This document shows, piece after piece, positions 26,672-36,338 of a stretch of DNA of 64,000 nt (positions within the stretch are counted from its first letter, which is position 1; each line of letters opens with the position of its first letter). The notes under the pieces were generated by a model. That model was not told the DNA's origin. It did no database searches and saw nothing but the letters and a program-made list of their open reading frames with translations. A program made the translations under genes and the position numbers. Origin of the DNA: Pseudomonadota bacterium (GTDB lineage Bacteria; Pseudomonadota; Gammaproteobacteria; Steroidobacterales; Steroidobacteraceae); assembly GCA_016720075.1 (NCBI GenBank), contig JADJXW010000009.1, positions 93,099-157,098 of the forward strand, given 5' to 3'.

Positions 26672-29605
26672 ATGCACGCGACTGCCAATACATTCCGCAA
26701 GGGGATACTGTTTGCGATCTCCAGCGCCGCACTTGCGCTCTCGCCGGTTTCGATGGCGGTCGCGCAGGCGGTAGCGGACGCGAAAGCCGGGGATGACGCC
26801 GAGCTGGAGACCGTGGTGGTTACCGGCAGCCGAATCATCGCCAACGGCTTCAATGCGCCGACCCCCACCACGGTCGTGTCAGCCGAGCAGCTCGAGCAGA
26901 CCGCCCAGCCCAACATCTTCGATTCGATTGCCCAGCTCCCTGCACTGCAGGGCAGCGCAGGCACGGCCAACACGCAGCGCAACGGCGGGACCAGCTTCGG
27001 CAACAACGGCCTCTCCTCGCTGAACCTGCGCGGCCTGGGATCCAACCGGACGCTGGTGCTGCTGGACGGCCAGCGGGTGGTAGCCGGCCACATCACCGGC
27101 ATCACCGATGTCAGCCAGTTCCCCCAGCTGCTGATCAAGCGCGTCGATGTGGTCACGGGCGGCGCCTCTGCCTCCTGGGGATCAGACGCGGTGGCAGGCG
27201 TGGTGAACTTCGTCACCGACACCCGGTTCACGGGCATCAAGGCGACGCTGCAGGGCGGCCAGTCGAAGTATGGCGATGACAAGAGCGTGCTGGCTCAGGT
27301 GGCCGGCGGCACGAGCCTGATGGATGATCGCCTGCACCTGCAGGCCACCGGAGAGTACTTCAAGAACGATGGCGTGCCGGGTGGAAACATCGGTGGCGAA
27401 CAGCCCAACGGGCGCCCGATCTCCTTCCGCTCCGGTATCACGTCCTACGGCCTGACCAGCACACCTGCGGGGTCGCCGCAGTTCTTCGCGTTCCCACGCG
27501 ACGCCCAGAACATCACTTTGGCGCGCTTCGGACTGATCACCGCGGGTCCCGCGACGCTTCGCGGACTGGCGTTCAATGAAATCGGGCAAGCGTACAACTT
27601 TGCATTCGGCAGCCCCTGCATCGCCACCACCTGCCTGGGCGGCCAGCAGGATGCCTTCCTCACGACCAATACCATCGACAATCCACTGGAACGGAAGGTC
27701 GGCTACGGCCGGGTGGGGTTCGATATCACACCGGACGTGGAGCTATACGGGACGCTGACGGCTGCGCAGGTCCAGACGTCGAACACCCCGATCGCTTTCC
27801 CGCGCAAGGCCGCGAACCTCACCATTCGTTGCACCAACGCGTACCTTTCCAGCGTCACGCTGCCGGGCTCGAGCACCACGATTCCCCAGGCCTGCACCAA
27901 CGCCAATGTCACGACCTTCACGGTGGGTACGGTCAATGCGAACTTCCTGGCACGGGAGCTGATCGAGACGGACCGCCAGCAGCTGCGTTGGGTGGTGGGC
28001 ACGAAGGGCAAGTTCACCCTGGGTGATACGCCGGTGACCTTCGACGCCTACTACCAGAAGGGCACGAATGATGCCGATGTGCGTCTGTCGAACATGACGC
28101 TCAATGGCCGCTACAACGCCGCCATCGACGTCATCCGCGACACCAGCGGCAACATCGTGTGCCGCTCGACCGTAGCCCAGGCGCAGGGCTGCAGTCCCAT
28201 CAACATCTTCAGCGGATCGCCGGTGACCATGGCCCAGTTCCGCTGGATCGCGCCCGCCAATGGCCCCTACCAGCTCAACGACTTCCAGCAGGACGTGGCC
28301 GCGGCGTCGTTCAACCTGAACCCCTTCAGCACCTGGGCCGGCGAAGCCTCCATGGCCTTCGGCCTGGAGTACCGCGGCGAATCCTACGACACCGTGGCCG
28401 ATCCGTACGGGAATGGAGTCACTGCCGCAACGCCCAACAGCGCCGACTATCCGGTCGACGGATTGCTGAACAACGCAGGCACCAACTGGTTCGCCGGCAA
28501 CTTCAAGAATGGCCACGGCGCCTTCCATGTCCGCGAGGCCTTCCTGGAATTTGCCCTTCCGCTGGCGCGCAGCGAGCAGGCCGGAAATGTCGACCTGAAC
28601 CTTGGCGGACGCCTCGCCGACTACAGCACCGCGGGCAATGCCAAGACCTGGAAGGTGGGCGCCACCTGGGAGACGCCGCTGGAGGGCCTGCGGCTGCGCG
28701 GGGTCGTCTCGCGCGACATTCGTGCGCCGAACCTCAACGATCTGTTCACCCCGGTCACCTCGGCTACGCAGAACGTCACGAATCGCGCCACCGGCAACAA
28801 CGTGCAGGTGGTGGCCACCGGCATTGGCAACACGAATCTGCGTCCGGAGGTGGGCAAGACCTGGGAGATCGGCGCGGCCTACCAGCCGTCGTTCGTGCCG
28901 GGTCTGAGCGTGTCGTTCGACTACTACGACATCAAGTTGAAGCAGGCCATCTCCACGCTGACCATCCAGCAGATCGTGGACCTCTGCTACAACGGCAACA
29001 CGGCGTATTGCTCCAACGTCAAGCTGACTGGCGTGCTGGGCACGGCCGACTTCCCTTACGTGATCCAGCAGCCCTTCAACCTGGCGTCGCTCGACGCGAA
29101 GGGCTTCGACATCGAACTGGGCTACCAGCTCGACCTGGGTGCCCGGGGCAAGCTGAGCCTTCGTGCGCTGGCCACGCGTTCGCTCGACATGATCAGCAAT
29201 ACCGGCATCGCCGGCCAGCAGATCGCACAGCTGGCCGGAAACAACACCGAAGGTGGAGCGGGCATTCCGCGCTGGAAAGCGTTGTTCAGCCAGTCCTGGG
29301 CCAAGGGACCGGCTTCGCTGACCCTGACGGAGCGACTGATCAGCGCGGGTTATATCGATCCGGAGGCCATCGTCTGCACGACAGGCTGCCCCGCGACCAC
29401 CGTTCAGAACCCAACCTACAACTTCAACCACGTGCCCGGCGCGCTCTACTTCGACCTGGGCGGAAACTACAAGATCGGCGCCGGGGTGGAGTCGTACTTC
29501 AAGGTGGACAACCTGTTCAACCATCGGGCGCCGCCTTTCGGTGGTTCCTCGCTGTATGACACGATCGGGCGGATGTATCGATTGGGCGTGCGTTTCACGC
29601 TGTGA
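26672..29605 (+). CDS. TonB-dependent outer membrane receptor
   Basis: 977 residues from the ATG at 26672, preceded by a GGGGGA-type ribosome binding site. A signal peptide ends near AVAQA. ELETVVVTGSRIIANGF, a plug with VDVVTGGASASWGSDAVAGVVNFV and a barrel ending LGVRFTL are all present, and the frame is intact. The receptor probably imports a substrate for the island's sugar-acid pathway. Its stop overlaps the GTG of the following metallo-beta-lactamase gene, so receptor and hydrolase are coupled. Confidence 0.92.
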   Translation: MHATANTFRKGILFAISSAALALSPVSMAVAQAVADAKAGDDAELETVVVTGSRIIANGFNAPTPTTVVSAEQLEQTAQPNIFDSIAQLPALQGSAGTANTQRNGGTSFGNNGLSSLNLRGLGSNRTLVLLDGQRVVAGHITGITDVSQFPQLLIKRVDVVTGGASASWGSDAVAGVVNFVTDTRFTGIKATLQGGQSKYGDDKSVLAQVAGGTSLMDDRLHLQATGEYFKNDGVPGGNIGGEQPNGRPISFRSGITSYGLTSTPAGSPQFFAFPRDAQNITLARFGLITAGPATLRGLAFNEIGQAYNFAFGSPCIATTCLGGQQDAFLTTNTIDNPLERKVGYGRVGFDITPDVELYGTLTAAQVQTSNTPIAFPRKAANLTIRCTNAYLSSVTLPGSSTTIPQACTNANVTTFTVGTVNANFLARELIETDRQQLRWVVGTKGKFTLGDTPVTFDAYYQKGTNDADVRLSNMTLNGRYNAAIDVIRDTSGNIVCRSTVAQAQGCSPINIFSGSPVTMAQFRWIAPANGPYQLNDFQQDVAAASFNLNPFSTWAGEASMAFGLEYRGESYDTVADPYGNGVTAATPNSADYPVDGLLNNAGTNWFAGNFKNGHGAFHVREAFLEFALPLARSEQAGNVDLNLGGRLADYSTAGNAKTWKVGATWETPLEGLRLRGVVSRDIRAPNLNDLFTPVTSATQNVTNRATGNNVQVVATGIGNTNLRPEVGKTWEIGAAYQPSFVPGLSVSFDYYDIKLKQAISTLTIQQIVDLCYNGNTAYCSNVKLTGVLGTADFPYVIQQPFNLASLDAKGFDIELGYQLDLGARGKLSLRALATRSLDMISNTGIAGQQIAQLAGNNTEGGAGIPRWKALFSQSWAKGPASLTLTERLISAGYIDPEAIVCTTGCPATTVQNPTYNFNHVPGALYFDLGGNYKIGAGVESYFKVDNLFNHRAPPFGGSSLYDTIGRMYRLGVRFTL

Positions 29606-30600
29606 GGCACACGATCCCCGAAGCGTTTGCCGCAGCGCTGGTGGTCGCCTGCGCAGGTGCATTTCCGACGGCAAGCCAGGGACAGGCGACGCCGGCGTCG
29701 GTCGATATCCCGCAGCCGCACCTCGCGGAAGCGCGCCGGATCGCCGCGGAGGAAAACACCTGGAAGCACACGGCGCTGATCACGTGCTATCCGGAAGAAG
29801 GGCAGGCGGCGCAAAAGGTGATCAAGGATCCGCCGGCCTCGCGCGCCTTCGACAACCTCTATTTCCTCGGCAACGGCATCGTTGCCTCCTGGGCGCTGGA
29901 TACGCCCGAAGGTATCGTGCTGATCGACGCGATGAACGACCAGGCCGAGGTTGACCGTTTCATCATCGGCGGTTTGCGGAAGCTGGGGGTGGATCCGGCG
30001 CGGATCAAGATCGTTCTCGTGTCGCACGGGCATGGCGATCACTACGGCGGCGCGAAGTACCTGCAGGAACTCTATGGCGCCAAGGTCTACATGCCGCGCA
30101 CCGACTACGACATGGCGGCGCAATCGAACGGGGGTGACAAGCGTCCACTGCCCCGGCTGGATACCGACCTGCGCGACGGCGACAGCATCAAGCTGGGCGG
30201 ACAGACCCTTCGAGCGTTCGTCACTGGCGGCCATACGCCAGGATCCATTTCCCTGCTGCTACCGGTTCTGGACAAGGGGCGCGCAGTCACGATTGCCTTT
30301 TTCGGGGGCATTACCAACCGCAATATTGCCCCTGCCATGCACGTGCTCTACGACCAATGGACCGGGCGCTTCCAGCGCATCGTCTCGGACAACAAGGTCG
30401 AGGGGTTCATCGGCAATCATCCTTCGTTCGACGACGTGGCCGGCAAGCTGGTCCACATGGTGGAACGGCCGACGCGGCCCAATCCCTTCCTCGTTGGCAC
30501 CGAGGGTACGCTGCGCTTCCTGCGCGTGCTGCAGCAATGCAACCTCAACAATGCTGACATCGAGAAGGGTGGTTCGCAGCCTCCAACAGCGGGCCCCTGA
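29602..30600 (+). CDS. exported metallo-beta-lactamase-fold hydrolase
   Basis: 332 residues starting at a GTG that overlaps the TonB receptor stop (GTGA). An N-terminal hydrophobic segment ends near SQGQA and looks like a signal peptide. The HGHGDHYGGAKYLQ zinc motif, GGHTPGS and GNHPSFD supply the metal ligands. It is a paralogue of the protein at 18160. Its coupling to a receptor suggests periplasmic cleavage of the imported compound. The true substrate is unknown. Confidence 0.85.
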   Translation: MRHTIPEAFAAALVVACAGAFPTASQGQATPASVDIPQPHLAEARRIAAEENTWKHTALITCYPEEGQAAQKVIKDPPASRAFDNLYFLGNGIVASWALDTPEGIVLIDAMNDQAEVDRFIIGGLRKLGVDPARIKIVLVSHGHGDHYGGAKYLQELYGAKVYMPRTDYDMAAQSNGGDKRPLPRLDTDLRDGDSIKLGGQTLRAFVTGGHTPGSISLLLPVLDKGRAVTIAFFGGITNRNIAPAMHVLYDQWTGRFQRIVSDNKVEGFIGNHPSFDDVAGKLVHMVERPTRPNPFLVGTEGTLRFLRVLQQCNLNNADIEKGGSQPPTAGP

Positions 30601-30681
30601 CTGGCCGGTGAGCCGGGTGGGTTCGGGCTTCAGGGCAACATGAGTTTGATGGCCGACTGGATCGGGTCCGAGCCGCGGGCG

Positions 30682-30718
30682 CCGTTATCACATGCGTGGA
30701 AAAATTGTGTGATAACGG
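30682..30718. promoter_or_regulatory. 11-bp inverted repeat in island junction
   Basis: Perfect 11-bp arms CCGTTATCACA (30682-30692) and TGTGATAACGG (30708-30718) separated by 15 bases. No T run follows on either strand, so it is more operator-like or recombination-like than a terminator. It lies in the 444-bp gap between the hydrolase gene and the LysR gene, about 85 bp left of direct repeat copy 2. I see no gene in the rest of the gap. Confidence 0.55.
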
Positions 30719-30803
30719 AAACGCGGCTTCGCTTCTGAACAAGGGTCGGCCATCGTCCGCCGAGATTCCCTCGGAAATTCCGCGAAATCACCCCGTGACA
30801 GGG

Positions 30804-30826
30804 ATGGTGCCCAGGAGAGGACTCGA
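30804..30826 (-). repeat. direct repeat copy 2: tRNA-Leu 3'-end attachment site
   Basis: 23 bp identical to 11419-11441, again without a tRNA body on the right. To the right at the same distance lie two GTACCCCC repeats (30880-30887 and 30892-30899) and a CTGA..TTTGGAGAATTC stretch like that beside copy 1. The two sites therefore look like ends of related integrative elements in the same orientation. Confidence 0.85.
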
Positions 30827-31044
30827 GAGTTGTCTCTAAGACCCTGAACAGTTTGGAGAATTCTTGCAGGCCCAGAATGGTACCCCCGCATGTACCCCCT
30901 AAGTTTCTCAGACTCGATTCGACCTTATCTGGAGCAGTACCCTAGCCTGCAGACTATAGGTCCCGATGGGACAAAGTCGGGATGTCAGGTCGAGGGCGCT
31001 GAGCTTTGCGCCGCTTGGGTTCACGGGAGAAGCGGAACCCGCGA

Positions 31045-31998
31045 CTAATCCTGAGCGTCCAGGCGCGCCGCTGACTTCAGCCAGCGGCGGAACTGGACAA
31101 TCGCGGCGGATTGCCAGCGATCGGCCCGCGCTGCGAAGACATAGCTTCCCAGCGCGACCCGCTTCTGCCCGGCTGCCACGGAAACCTGCAACAGGCGACC
31201 CGAGGCCAGGTCGTTCTGGATGAGGTACGGGTTCGCCAGTGCGACGCCCTGATCGCAACGTGCCGCTTCCAGTGCCAAATGCGCGTGCCAGAGGCGTGGA
31301 CCGGGCAGAGCGCCCGTCGGCAGGGCAACACCGTGTGCAGTGAGCCACGCGCGCCACTGCGCATCGCTCTCCTCGTGCAGCAGTGGAGCCGACAACAAGT
31401 CTGCTGGCGTGCGGGTGTTGCGCATCCGTGCTGCGAATGCGGCGCTCGCGATGGGTACGACTGCCGGGCGTGCGATTTCCACCCAGCGAACCCCGGTTGT
31501 TGCAACGGCACCGCGATGGGCGCTGCTCGCGAAGACGTACCGGATATCCGCATCCGCCTCGAATCTGCCGAAGTCCGGACTGCGGTCCGTCGGATGGAGC
31601 TCCACGGAGTTGCGTCCCGGGTAATGCGCCAACCGCGAAATGAGCCACTGCACCGCAAGTCCGGGGACGCACCAGACAACCAGCGGGCGGGCCTTGCTCC
31701 GGCTTCGAAGCTCGATGCCTGCGTCGGTCATCTCGGCCAGGGCCGCCGAGATCCGCTGGTGGTACCGGGCGCCCTCGGGCGTGAGCAAGATGCCCGCGCC
31801 CGTTGTCCGTGTGAGCAGGGGGACACCGGCCCAGGCTTCCAGTGCCCGGATGTGCCGGCTAACCACCGTGTGATCCAGATCCAGCTCGCGAGCGGCGCTT
31901 CGGATGCCACTCGACCGGCCGACGGCTTCGAAGGCACGAAGCAGTGCAACGGGAGGAAGCGAGTTGGATACAGATCGCATGCGGCCCATGTGGTGCAT
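31045..31998 (-). CDS. LysR-type regulator (GcvA-like)
   Basis: About 317 residues if started at the ATG at 31998 (others at 31989 and 31980). The helix-turn-helix reads LPPVALLRAFEAVGRSSGIRSAARELDLDHTVVSRHIRALEAWAGVPLLTRT. An effector domain follows. The gene is divergent from gabT, with under 100 bp between, so it is the likely regulator of gabT-gabD. The effector is unknown. Confidence 0.85.
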   Translation of the reverse strand: MHHMGRMRSVSNSLPPVALLRAFEAVGRSSGIRSAARELDLDHTVVSRHIRALEAWAGVPLLTRTTGAGILLTPEGARYHQRISAALAEMTDAGIELRSRSKARPLVVWCVPGLAVQWLISRLAHYPGRNSVELHPTDRSPDFGRFEADADIRYVFASSAHRGAVATTGVRWVEIARPAVVPIASAAFAARMRNTRTPADLLSAPLLHEESDAQWRAWLTAHGVALPTGALPGPRLWHAHLALEAARCDQGVALANPYLIQNDLASGRLLQVSVAAGQKRVALGSYVFAARADRWQSAAIVQFRRWLKSAARLDAQD

Positions 31999-32086
31999 GA
32001 TATACACCAATTGCGAATCCTTCGCGCACCTCCCGCGACCTCGGGCGCATGGAAGACTCCCTGCTTCACCGCAAAGAGAGTTCCCT

Positions 32087-33397
32087 ATGGCAGTGCGCGA
32101 GCCTGTGACGACTCCTGTGGATCTGGCCCAGCGGCGGCAGCATGCCGTCGCGCGCGGCGTTGCAACGGCCACGCCAGTCTTTGCGAGCCGTGCCGAGAAC
32201 GCGGAAATCTGGGACAGCGAAGGCCGACGTTACATTGATTTCGCCAGCGGCATCGGCGTGCTTGCGACCGGGAATCGCCACCCCCGGGTGATGGAGGCGG
32301 TCCTGCGCCAGCTCGACTGTTTCACGCACACGGCCTTCCAGGTCATGGCGTACGAACCCTATGTGGTGCTGGCGGAACGGCTGAATGCGCTGGCGCCGTT
32401 TCGCGGGCCCGCGAAGACCGTGTTTCAGACGACGGGCGCGGAGGCGGTCGAGAATGCGGTGAAGATCGCCCGCGTTGCGACCGGGCGCCCGGCGGTCATC
32501 GCATTCTCGGGCGCTTTCCATGGCCGCACTCAGCTGACGGCGACACTGACCGGCAAGATTTCACCCTACAAGCGCGGCGTGCCTGCGGCCGTGGCTGATG
32601 TCTTCCGATTGCCCTTTCCCCGTGAGCACCTTGGCGTCACGGTAGCCGATACCTTGCGCGCCCTCGAGGAGCTGTTCCACGCGGACGTGGAGCCCTCGCG
32701 CGTGGCCGCGATTCTCATCGAGCCGGTGCAGGGTGAAGGCGGATTCCACGTTGCTCCCCGGGAACTGCTGGCTGTGCTACGCCGGATCTGCGATCAGCAC
32801 GGGATCGTGCTGATCGCCGACGAGGTGCAGTCTGGGTTCGGTCGCACGGGCAAGCTCTTTGCGATCGAGCACTTCGGCGTCGAGCCGGACCTGGTCACGG
32901 TCGCCAAGTCCCTGGCGGGTGGCTTTCCGCTGTCGGGCGTCATCGGCCGTGCCGATCTCATCGATCGCGTCGAGCCGGGTGGATTGGGGGGAACCTATGG
33001 CGGGTCGCCGATCGGATGCGCCGCCGCGTTGGCCGTGCTTGATGTGGTCGAGCAGGAGGGCCTGCTGGCCCGCGCCGAGGCCCTCGGCGCCAGGATTCGA
33101 AGCCGCATCGCCGGATTTACCGCAGACGCACGCTTGCAGTCGATAGACCACCTGCGCGGTCTGGGCGCCATGCTTGCATTCGATGTCGTCCCGACGGGCA
33201 GAGATGGTGAGTCCGATGGCGACACGGCGAAGCGCGTCACGCGGCTCGCGTTCGAGCACGGGCTTGTCATCCTGACCTGCGGCGCGCACGGTGAGACGAT
33301 CCGCGTTCTCGTGCCGTTGACGGTACCGGATGAGGTTCTGGAGGAGGGCCTCGATATTCTCGGCCAAGCGCTGCAGCTGGCCCGGAGCAACCCATGA
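32087..33397 (+). CDS. gabT: 4-aminobutyrate aminotransferase-type class III aminotransferase
   Basis: 436 residues from the ATG at 32087 with AAAGAGAG upstream. Fold-type I class III features: TTGAEAVENAVKIARVATGR (phosphate and cofactor region), D245 in LIADEVQSGFGRTG and the PLP lysine K274 in TVAKSLAGGFPLSG. It would transaminate 4-aminobutyrate or a close omega-amino acid with 2-oxoglutarate, producing succinate semialdehyde for the coupled dehydrogenase. Substrate breadth (GABA, 5-aminovalerate) is not decided by sequence. It overlaps gabD by ATGA. Confidence 0.88.
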   Translation: MAVREPVTTPVDLAQRRQHAVARGVATATPVFASRAENAEIWDSEGRRYIDFASGIGVLATGNRHPRVMEAVLRQLDCFTHTAFQVMAYEPYVVLAERLNALAPFRGPAKTVFQTTGAEAVENAVKIARVATGRPAVIAFSGAFHGRTQLTATLTGKISPYKRGVPAAVADVFRLPFPREHLGVTVADTLRALEELFHADVEPSRVAAILIEPVQGEGGFHVAPRELLAVLRRICDQHGIVLIADEVQSGFGRTGKLFAIEHFGVEPDLVTVAKSLAGGFPLSGVIGRADLIDRVEPGGLGGTYGGSPIGCAAALAVLDVVEQEGLLARAEALGARIRSRIAGFTADARLQSIDHLRGLGAMLAFDVVPTGRDGESDGDTAKRVTRLAFEHGLVILTCGAHGETIRVLVPLTVPDEVLEEGLDILGQALQLARSNP

Positions 33398-34887
33398 AAC
33401 CTGTCGGAGATCTGGACACGCGGATCGAGCAGGCCCGCCTGGCGCTTGCGCATCCGGGCCTGCTGCGGGAGACGGCATTCGTTGCAGGCGAATGGACTGA
33501 GGGAGAGGGGAGTATTCCCGTACTCAATCCCGCTACGGGCAGACCGCTTGGGTCGGTCCCCCGCCTGTCTCGACAACAGGTGGAAGGCGCGGTCGAGGCG
33601 GCGCATAGAGCCTTGGCGTCCTGGCGCAGCCTAGCGGCCAAGGACCGGTCGAGGTTCCTGCGGCGCTGGTTCGAGCTGGTGGTGGCGCACGGTGAGGATC
33701 TGGCGCGCCTGATGACCGCCGAGCAGGGCAAGCCGCTCGCCGAAGCGCGCGCAGAGGTTGCCTATGCGGCTTCCTTTATCGAGTGGTTTGCCGAGGAAGC
33801 CAAGCGCATCTATGGCGATACGATCCCGGGGCACCGCGCGGATACGCGGCTTGTGGTCATCAAGCAACCCGTGGGCGTCGTTGCCGCAATCACGCCGTGG
33901 AACTTCCCTGCCGCCATGATCACCCGCAAGGTGGCCCCGGCGCTGGCCGTGGGCTGTACCGTCGTGCTCAAGCCTTCCGAGCTGACACCATTCTCGGCGC
34001 TGGCATTGGCCTATCTGGCGTCAGAGGCCGGGATTCCGGCCGGGGTTCTGAATGTCGTAACCGGGGATCCTGCCGCCGTCGGCGAAGTGCTGACGGGTGA
34101 TCCCCGAATCCGGAAACTGACATTCACGGGTTCGACCGCGGTAGGCAAGCGCCTGGCGGCACGTTGCATGGACACGGTCAAGCGCGTGTCCCTCGAGCTG
34201 GGGGGCAACGCGCCGTTCATCGTCTTCGAGGATGCGGACCTGGACCGCGCAGTTGAAGGCGCCATGGCCTCCAAGTTCCGGAACACCGGACAGACTTGTG
34301 TCTGTGCCAATCGGGTCCTGGTGCACGAGGCCGTATACGACGAGTTCGCCCGCAAACTGAGCGCTGCTGCGGCCGCGCTCCGCATCGGGGATGGCCTTGA
34401 AGGTGCGACGGACCAGGGGCCGCTGATCAATGAACCGGCAGTCCTCAAGGTGGAGCGACATGTGCGCGATGCCGTGGACAGAGGAGCACGGCTCCTCGTC
34501 GGCGGCGACCGATCGGGTCCGGCAGGGCGCTTCTTTGCGCCCACCGTCCTGACCGGCATCACCCGGGACATGCTTATCTTCCGGGAGGAAACCTTCGGTC
34601 CCGTCGCAGGGCTCGTGAGATTCGCCAGCGAGCAGGAGGCCATACACCTCGCCAACGACACGTCGGCAGGACTCGCTGCCTACGTGTACACGCGTGATGC
34701 GGCCCGCACCTGGCGACTGGGGGAGGCTCTGGAATACGGGATGGTGGGCCTGAACACCGGGCTCATATCCACCGAGGTTGCGCCCTTTGGCGGGGTGAAG
34801 GAATCCGGACTGGGGCGGGAAGGTTCCCGTTACGGCGCTGAGGAGTTCCTCGACGTGAAGCTGCTGTGCAGCAGCGTCGGCCCCTGA
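33394..34887 (+). CDS. gabD: succinate-semialdehyde dehydrogenase
   Basis: 497 residues, ALDH superfamily, SSADH branch: TPWNFPAAMITRKVAPALAVGCTVVLKPSE, general base E268 in LELGGNAPF, catalytic C302 in NTGQTCVCANR and the GLNTGLISTEVAPFGGVKESGLGREGS ending typical of GabD. A second cysteine two residues after the catalytic one matches the redox pair of GabD. It oxidises succinate semialdehyde to succinate. Translation is coupled to gabT by a 4-nt overlap. Confidence 0.92.
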   Translation: MKPVGDLDTRIEQARLALAHPGLLRETAFVAGEWTEGEGSIPVLNPATGRPLGSVPRLSRQQVEGAVEAAHRALASWRSLAAKDRSRFLRRWFELVVAHGEDLARLMTAEQGKPLAEARAEVAYAASFIEWFAEEAKRIYGDTIPGHRADTRLVVIKQPVGVVAAITPWNFPAAMITRKVAPALAVGCTVVLKPSELTPFSALALAYLASEAGIPAGVLNVVTGDPAAVGEVLTGDPRIRKLTFTGSTAVGKRLAARCMDTVKRVSLELGGNAPFIVFEDADLDRAVEGAMASKFRNTGQTCVCANRVLVHEAVYDEFARKLSAAAAALRIGDGLEGATDQGPLINEPAVLKVERHVRDAVDRGARLLVGGDRSGPAGRFFAPTVLTGITRDMLIFREETFGPVAGLVRFASEQEAIHLANDTSAGLAAYVYTRDAARTWRLGEALEYGMVGLNTGLISTEVAPFGGVKESGLGREGSRYGAEEFLDVKLLCSSVGP

Positions 34888-34929
34888 CCGGCAGGGAGTG
34901 ACTCGGCCTGGATCACGTGCTTGGTTCGC

Positions 34930-36324
34930 TCAGTTGAGCGGAAAGCCCATCGCCGAAATCGCCTTGAGCCAGGGCCGGCGCCACCCACCCTGTCTGTCGG
35001 CGGTGTCGAGCGCGTACATGGTTATCTGCGCGCCTAGCCAACGGAAGGGCTCAGGCGGAACCCTGGTGGGCATGGTGGTTGCGAATTCGAGCCGGCTCTC
35101 AGGTGCCTGTGAGCCATCCAGAATGTCGAGGGCGATCCTTGCCCCGAAACGGGACGCAGAAACGCCGAAGCCGGAATAGCCGCCGGCATAAACGACCTTG
35201 TCGCCATGGTAGCGCTGAAAATGTACGGCCATGCGCGTGGTCAGGTCGATCGGTCCGCTCCAAGCATTGGCGAAGCGCACGCCCTCCAGCTGCGGAAAAG
35301 TCTCGAAAAAGGCCTGCGCGAGGGGGGCATAGGTCGCGGTGTCGCGGTCCACTGCCGGGAAGGGCGTGCCGCAAAAAGAATAGGCCAGGCGCCCCCCGAA
35401 GATGATCCGGTTGTCCCTTGTCAGACGCATATAGTTCATCTGCGTGCGGGTGTCATAGACCCCCTGACGGTGCTTCCAGCCGATACTGTCCATCTGGGAT
35501 GGCGTCAGCGGCTCGGTGGCCAACACTCGATCGCGCACGGGCACCACGCGGTGCTTGATGTGCTTGTGTCCGGCGACGAAGGCGTTGGTGGCGAGCAGTA
35601 CGCGTGGCGAGGTGACGCTACCACGGCCCGTCATTGCCGTAATGCGATCGCCTTGGTCGATCAGCGATACCAGCTCCGTATGCTCGAATACGCGGACGCC
35701 AAGCTCGATGGCGGCGCGCTTCAATCCCCAGGCGAGCAGCGCGGGATGCACGGTACCGCTGGCATCCTTGGACCAGACTGCTGCCTTGTAGCGCGGCGAC
35801 CGGATTTCAGCCTGAACCGCAGCCTCATCGAGAAACACAGAATTGTGGCCGTAGCGCAGGTGCAGCTGGTGCTCCTGGCGCAACGCCTCGATATGGGCGG
35901 AGTCGATGGCTACGGTCAATTCGCCGCCCCATTCGGCGTGGCAGTCGATGCCGAACTGCTCGATGGTAGCCATCATGCCCGCGATGTTCTCCTTCCCCAG
36001 GCGTTCGAGCTCGGCAATGTCGCGGGGAAAGATTCGCAACGCGTTCGACAGCCCATGCATGACGGAGGTTGAAACCACGCCGCCGGGTCGGCCCGACGCG
36101 CCGGTGGCGACCTCGTCCTTCTCGATCAGGATGACATCCCGTTCTGGATGGGCCTGCCTTGACTGGATAGCTCCCCATAGCCCGGTGAAGCCACCTCCCA
36201 CCACAAGGAGATCTGCCTTCGAATCTTCCTCAAGCGGCGGGAGGGCGAGTGGCGCGTCAGGTCGATCAAGCCAGAACGGCTTCATCGCGACGTCGCGCAG
36301 CGCGAGGTTGCTGATGCCGGGCAC
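34930..36324 (-). CDS. FAD-dependent amine oxidoreductase (PuuB/OrdL-like)
   Basis: 464 residues of the DAO family. The FAD-binding LLVVGGGFTGLWGA lies near residue 40, then ATGASGRPGGVVSTS and the C-terminal VVYAGGYSGFGVSASRFG. The closest named relatives by pattern are gamma-glutamylputrescine oxidase PuuB and OrdL. Beside gabT-gabD this suggests oxidation of a polyamine-derived or methylated amine towards 4-aminobutyrate. It follows the cupin gene by 14 bp in the same direction. The exact substrate is not established. Confidence 0.82.
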   Translation of the reverse strand: MPGISNLALRDVAMKPFWLDRPDAPLALPPLEEDSKADLLVVGGGFTGLWGAIQSRQAHPERDVILIEKDEVATGASGRPGGVVSTSVMHGLSNALRIFPRDIAELERLGKENIAGMMATIEQFGIDCHAEWGGELTVAIDSAHIEALRQEHQLHLRYGHNSVFLDEAAVQAEIRSPRYKAAVWSKDASGTVHPALLAWGLKRAAIELGVRVFEHTELVSLIDQGDRITAMTGRGSVTSPRVLLATNAFVAGHKHIKHRVVPVRDRVLATEPLTPSQMDSIGWKHRQGVYDTRTQMNYMRLTRDNRIIFGGRLAYSFCGTPFPAVDRDTATYAPLAQAFFETFPQLEGVRFANAWSGPIDLTTRMAVHFQRYHGDKVVYAGGYSGFGVSASRFGARIALDILDGSQAPESRLEFATTMPTRVPPEPFRWLGAQITMYALDTADRQGGWRRPWLKAISAMGFPLN

Positions 36325-36338
36325 GATGCATGCCCGGC

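Noticed and set aside
27743..29674. A 643-residue minus-strand ORF
   Set aside because: It is antisense to an intact TonB receptor with clear plug and barrel motifs, and its own sequence is low-complexity His/Arg/Gly-rich.
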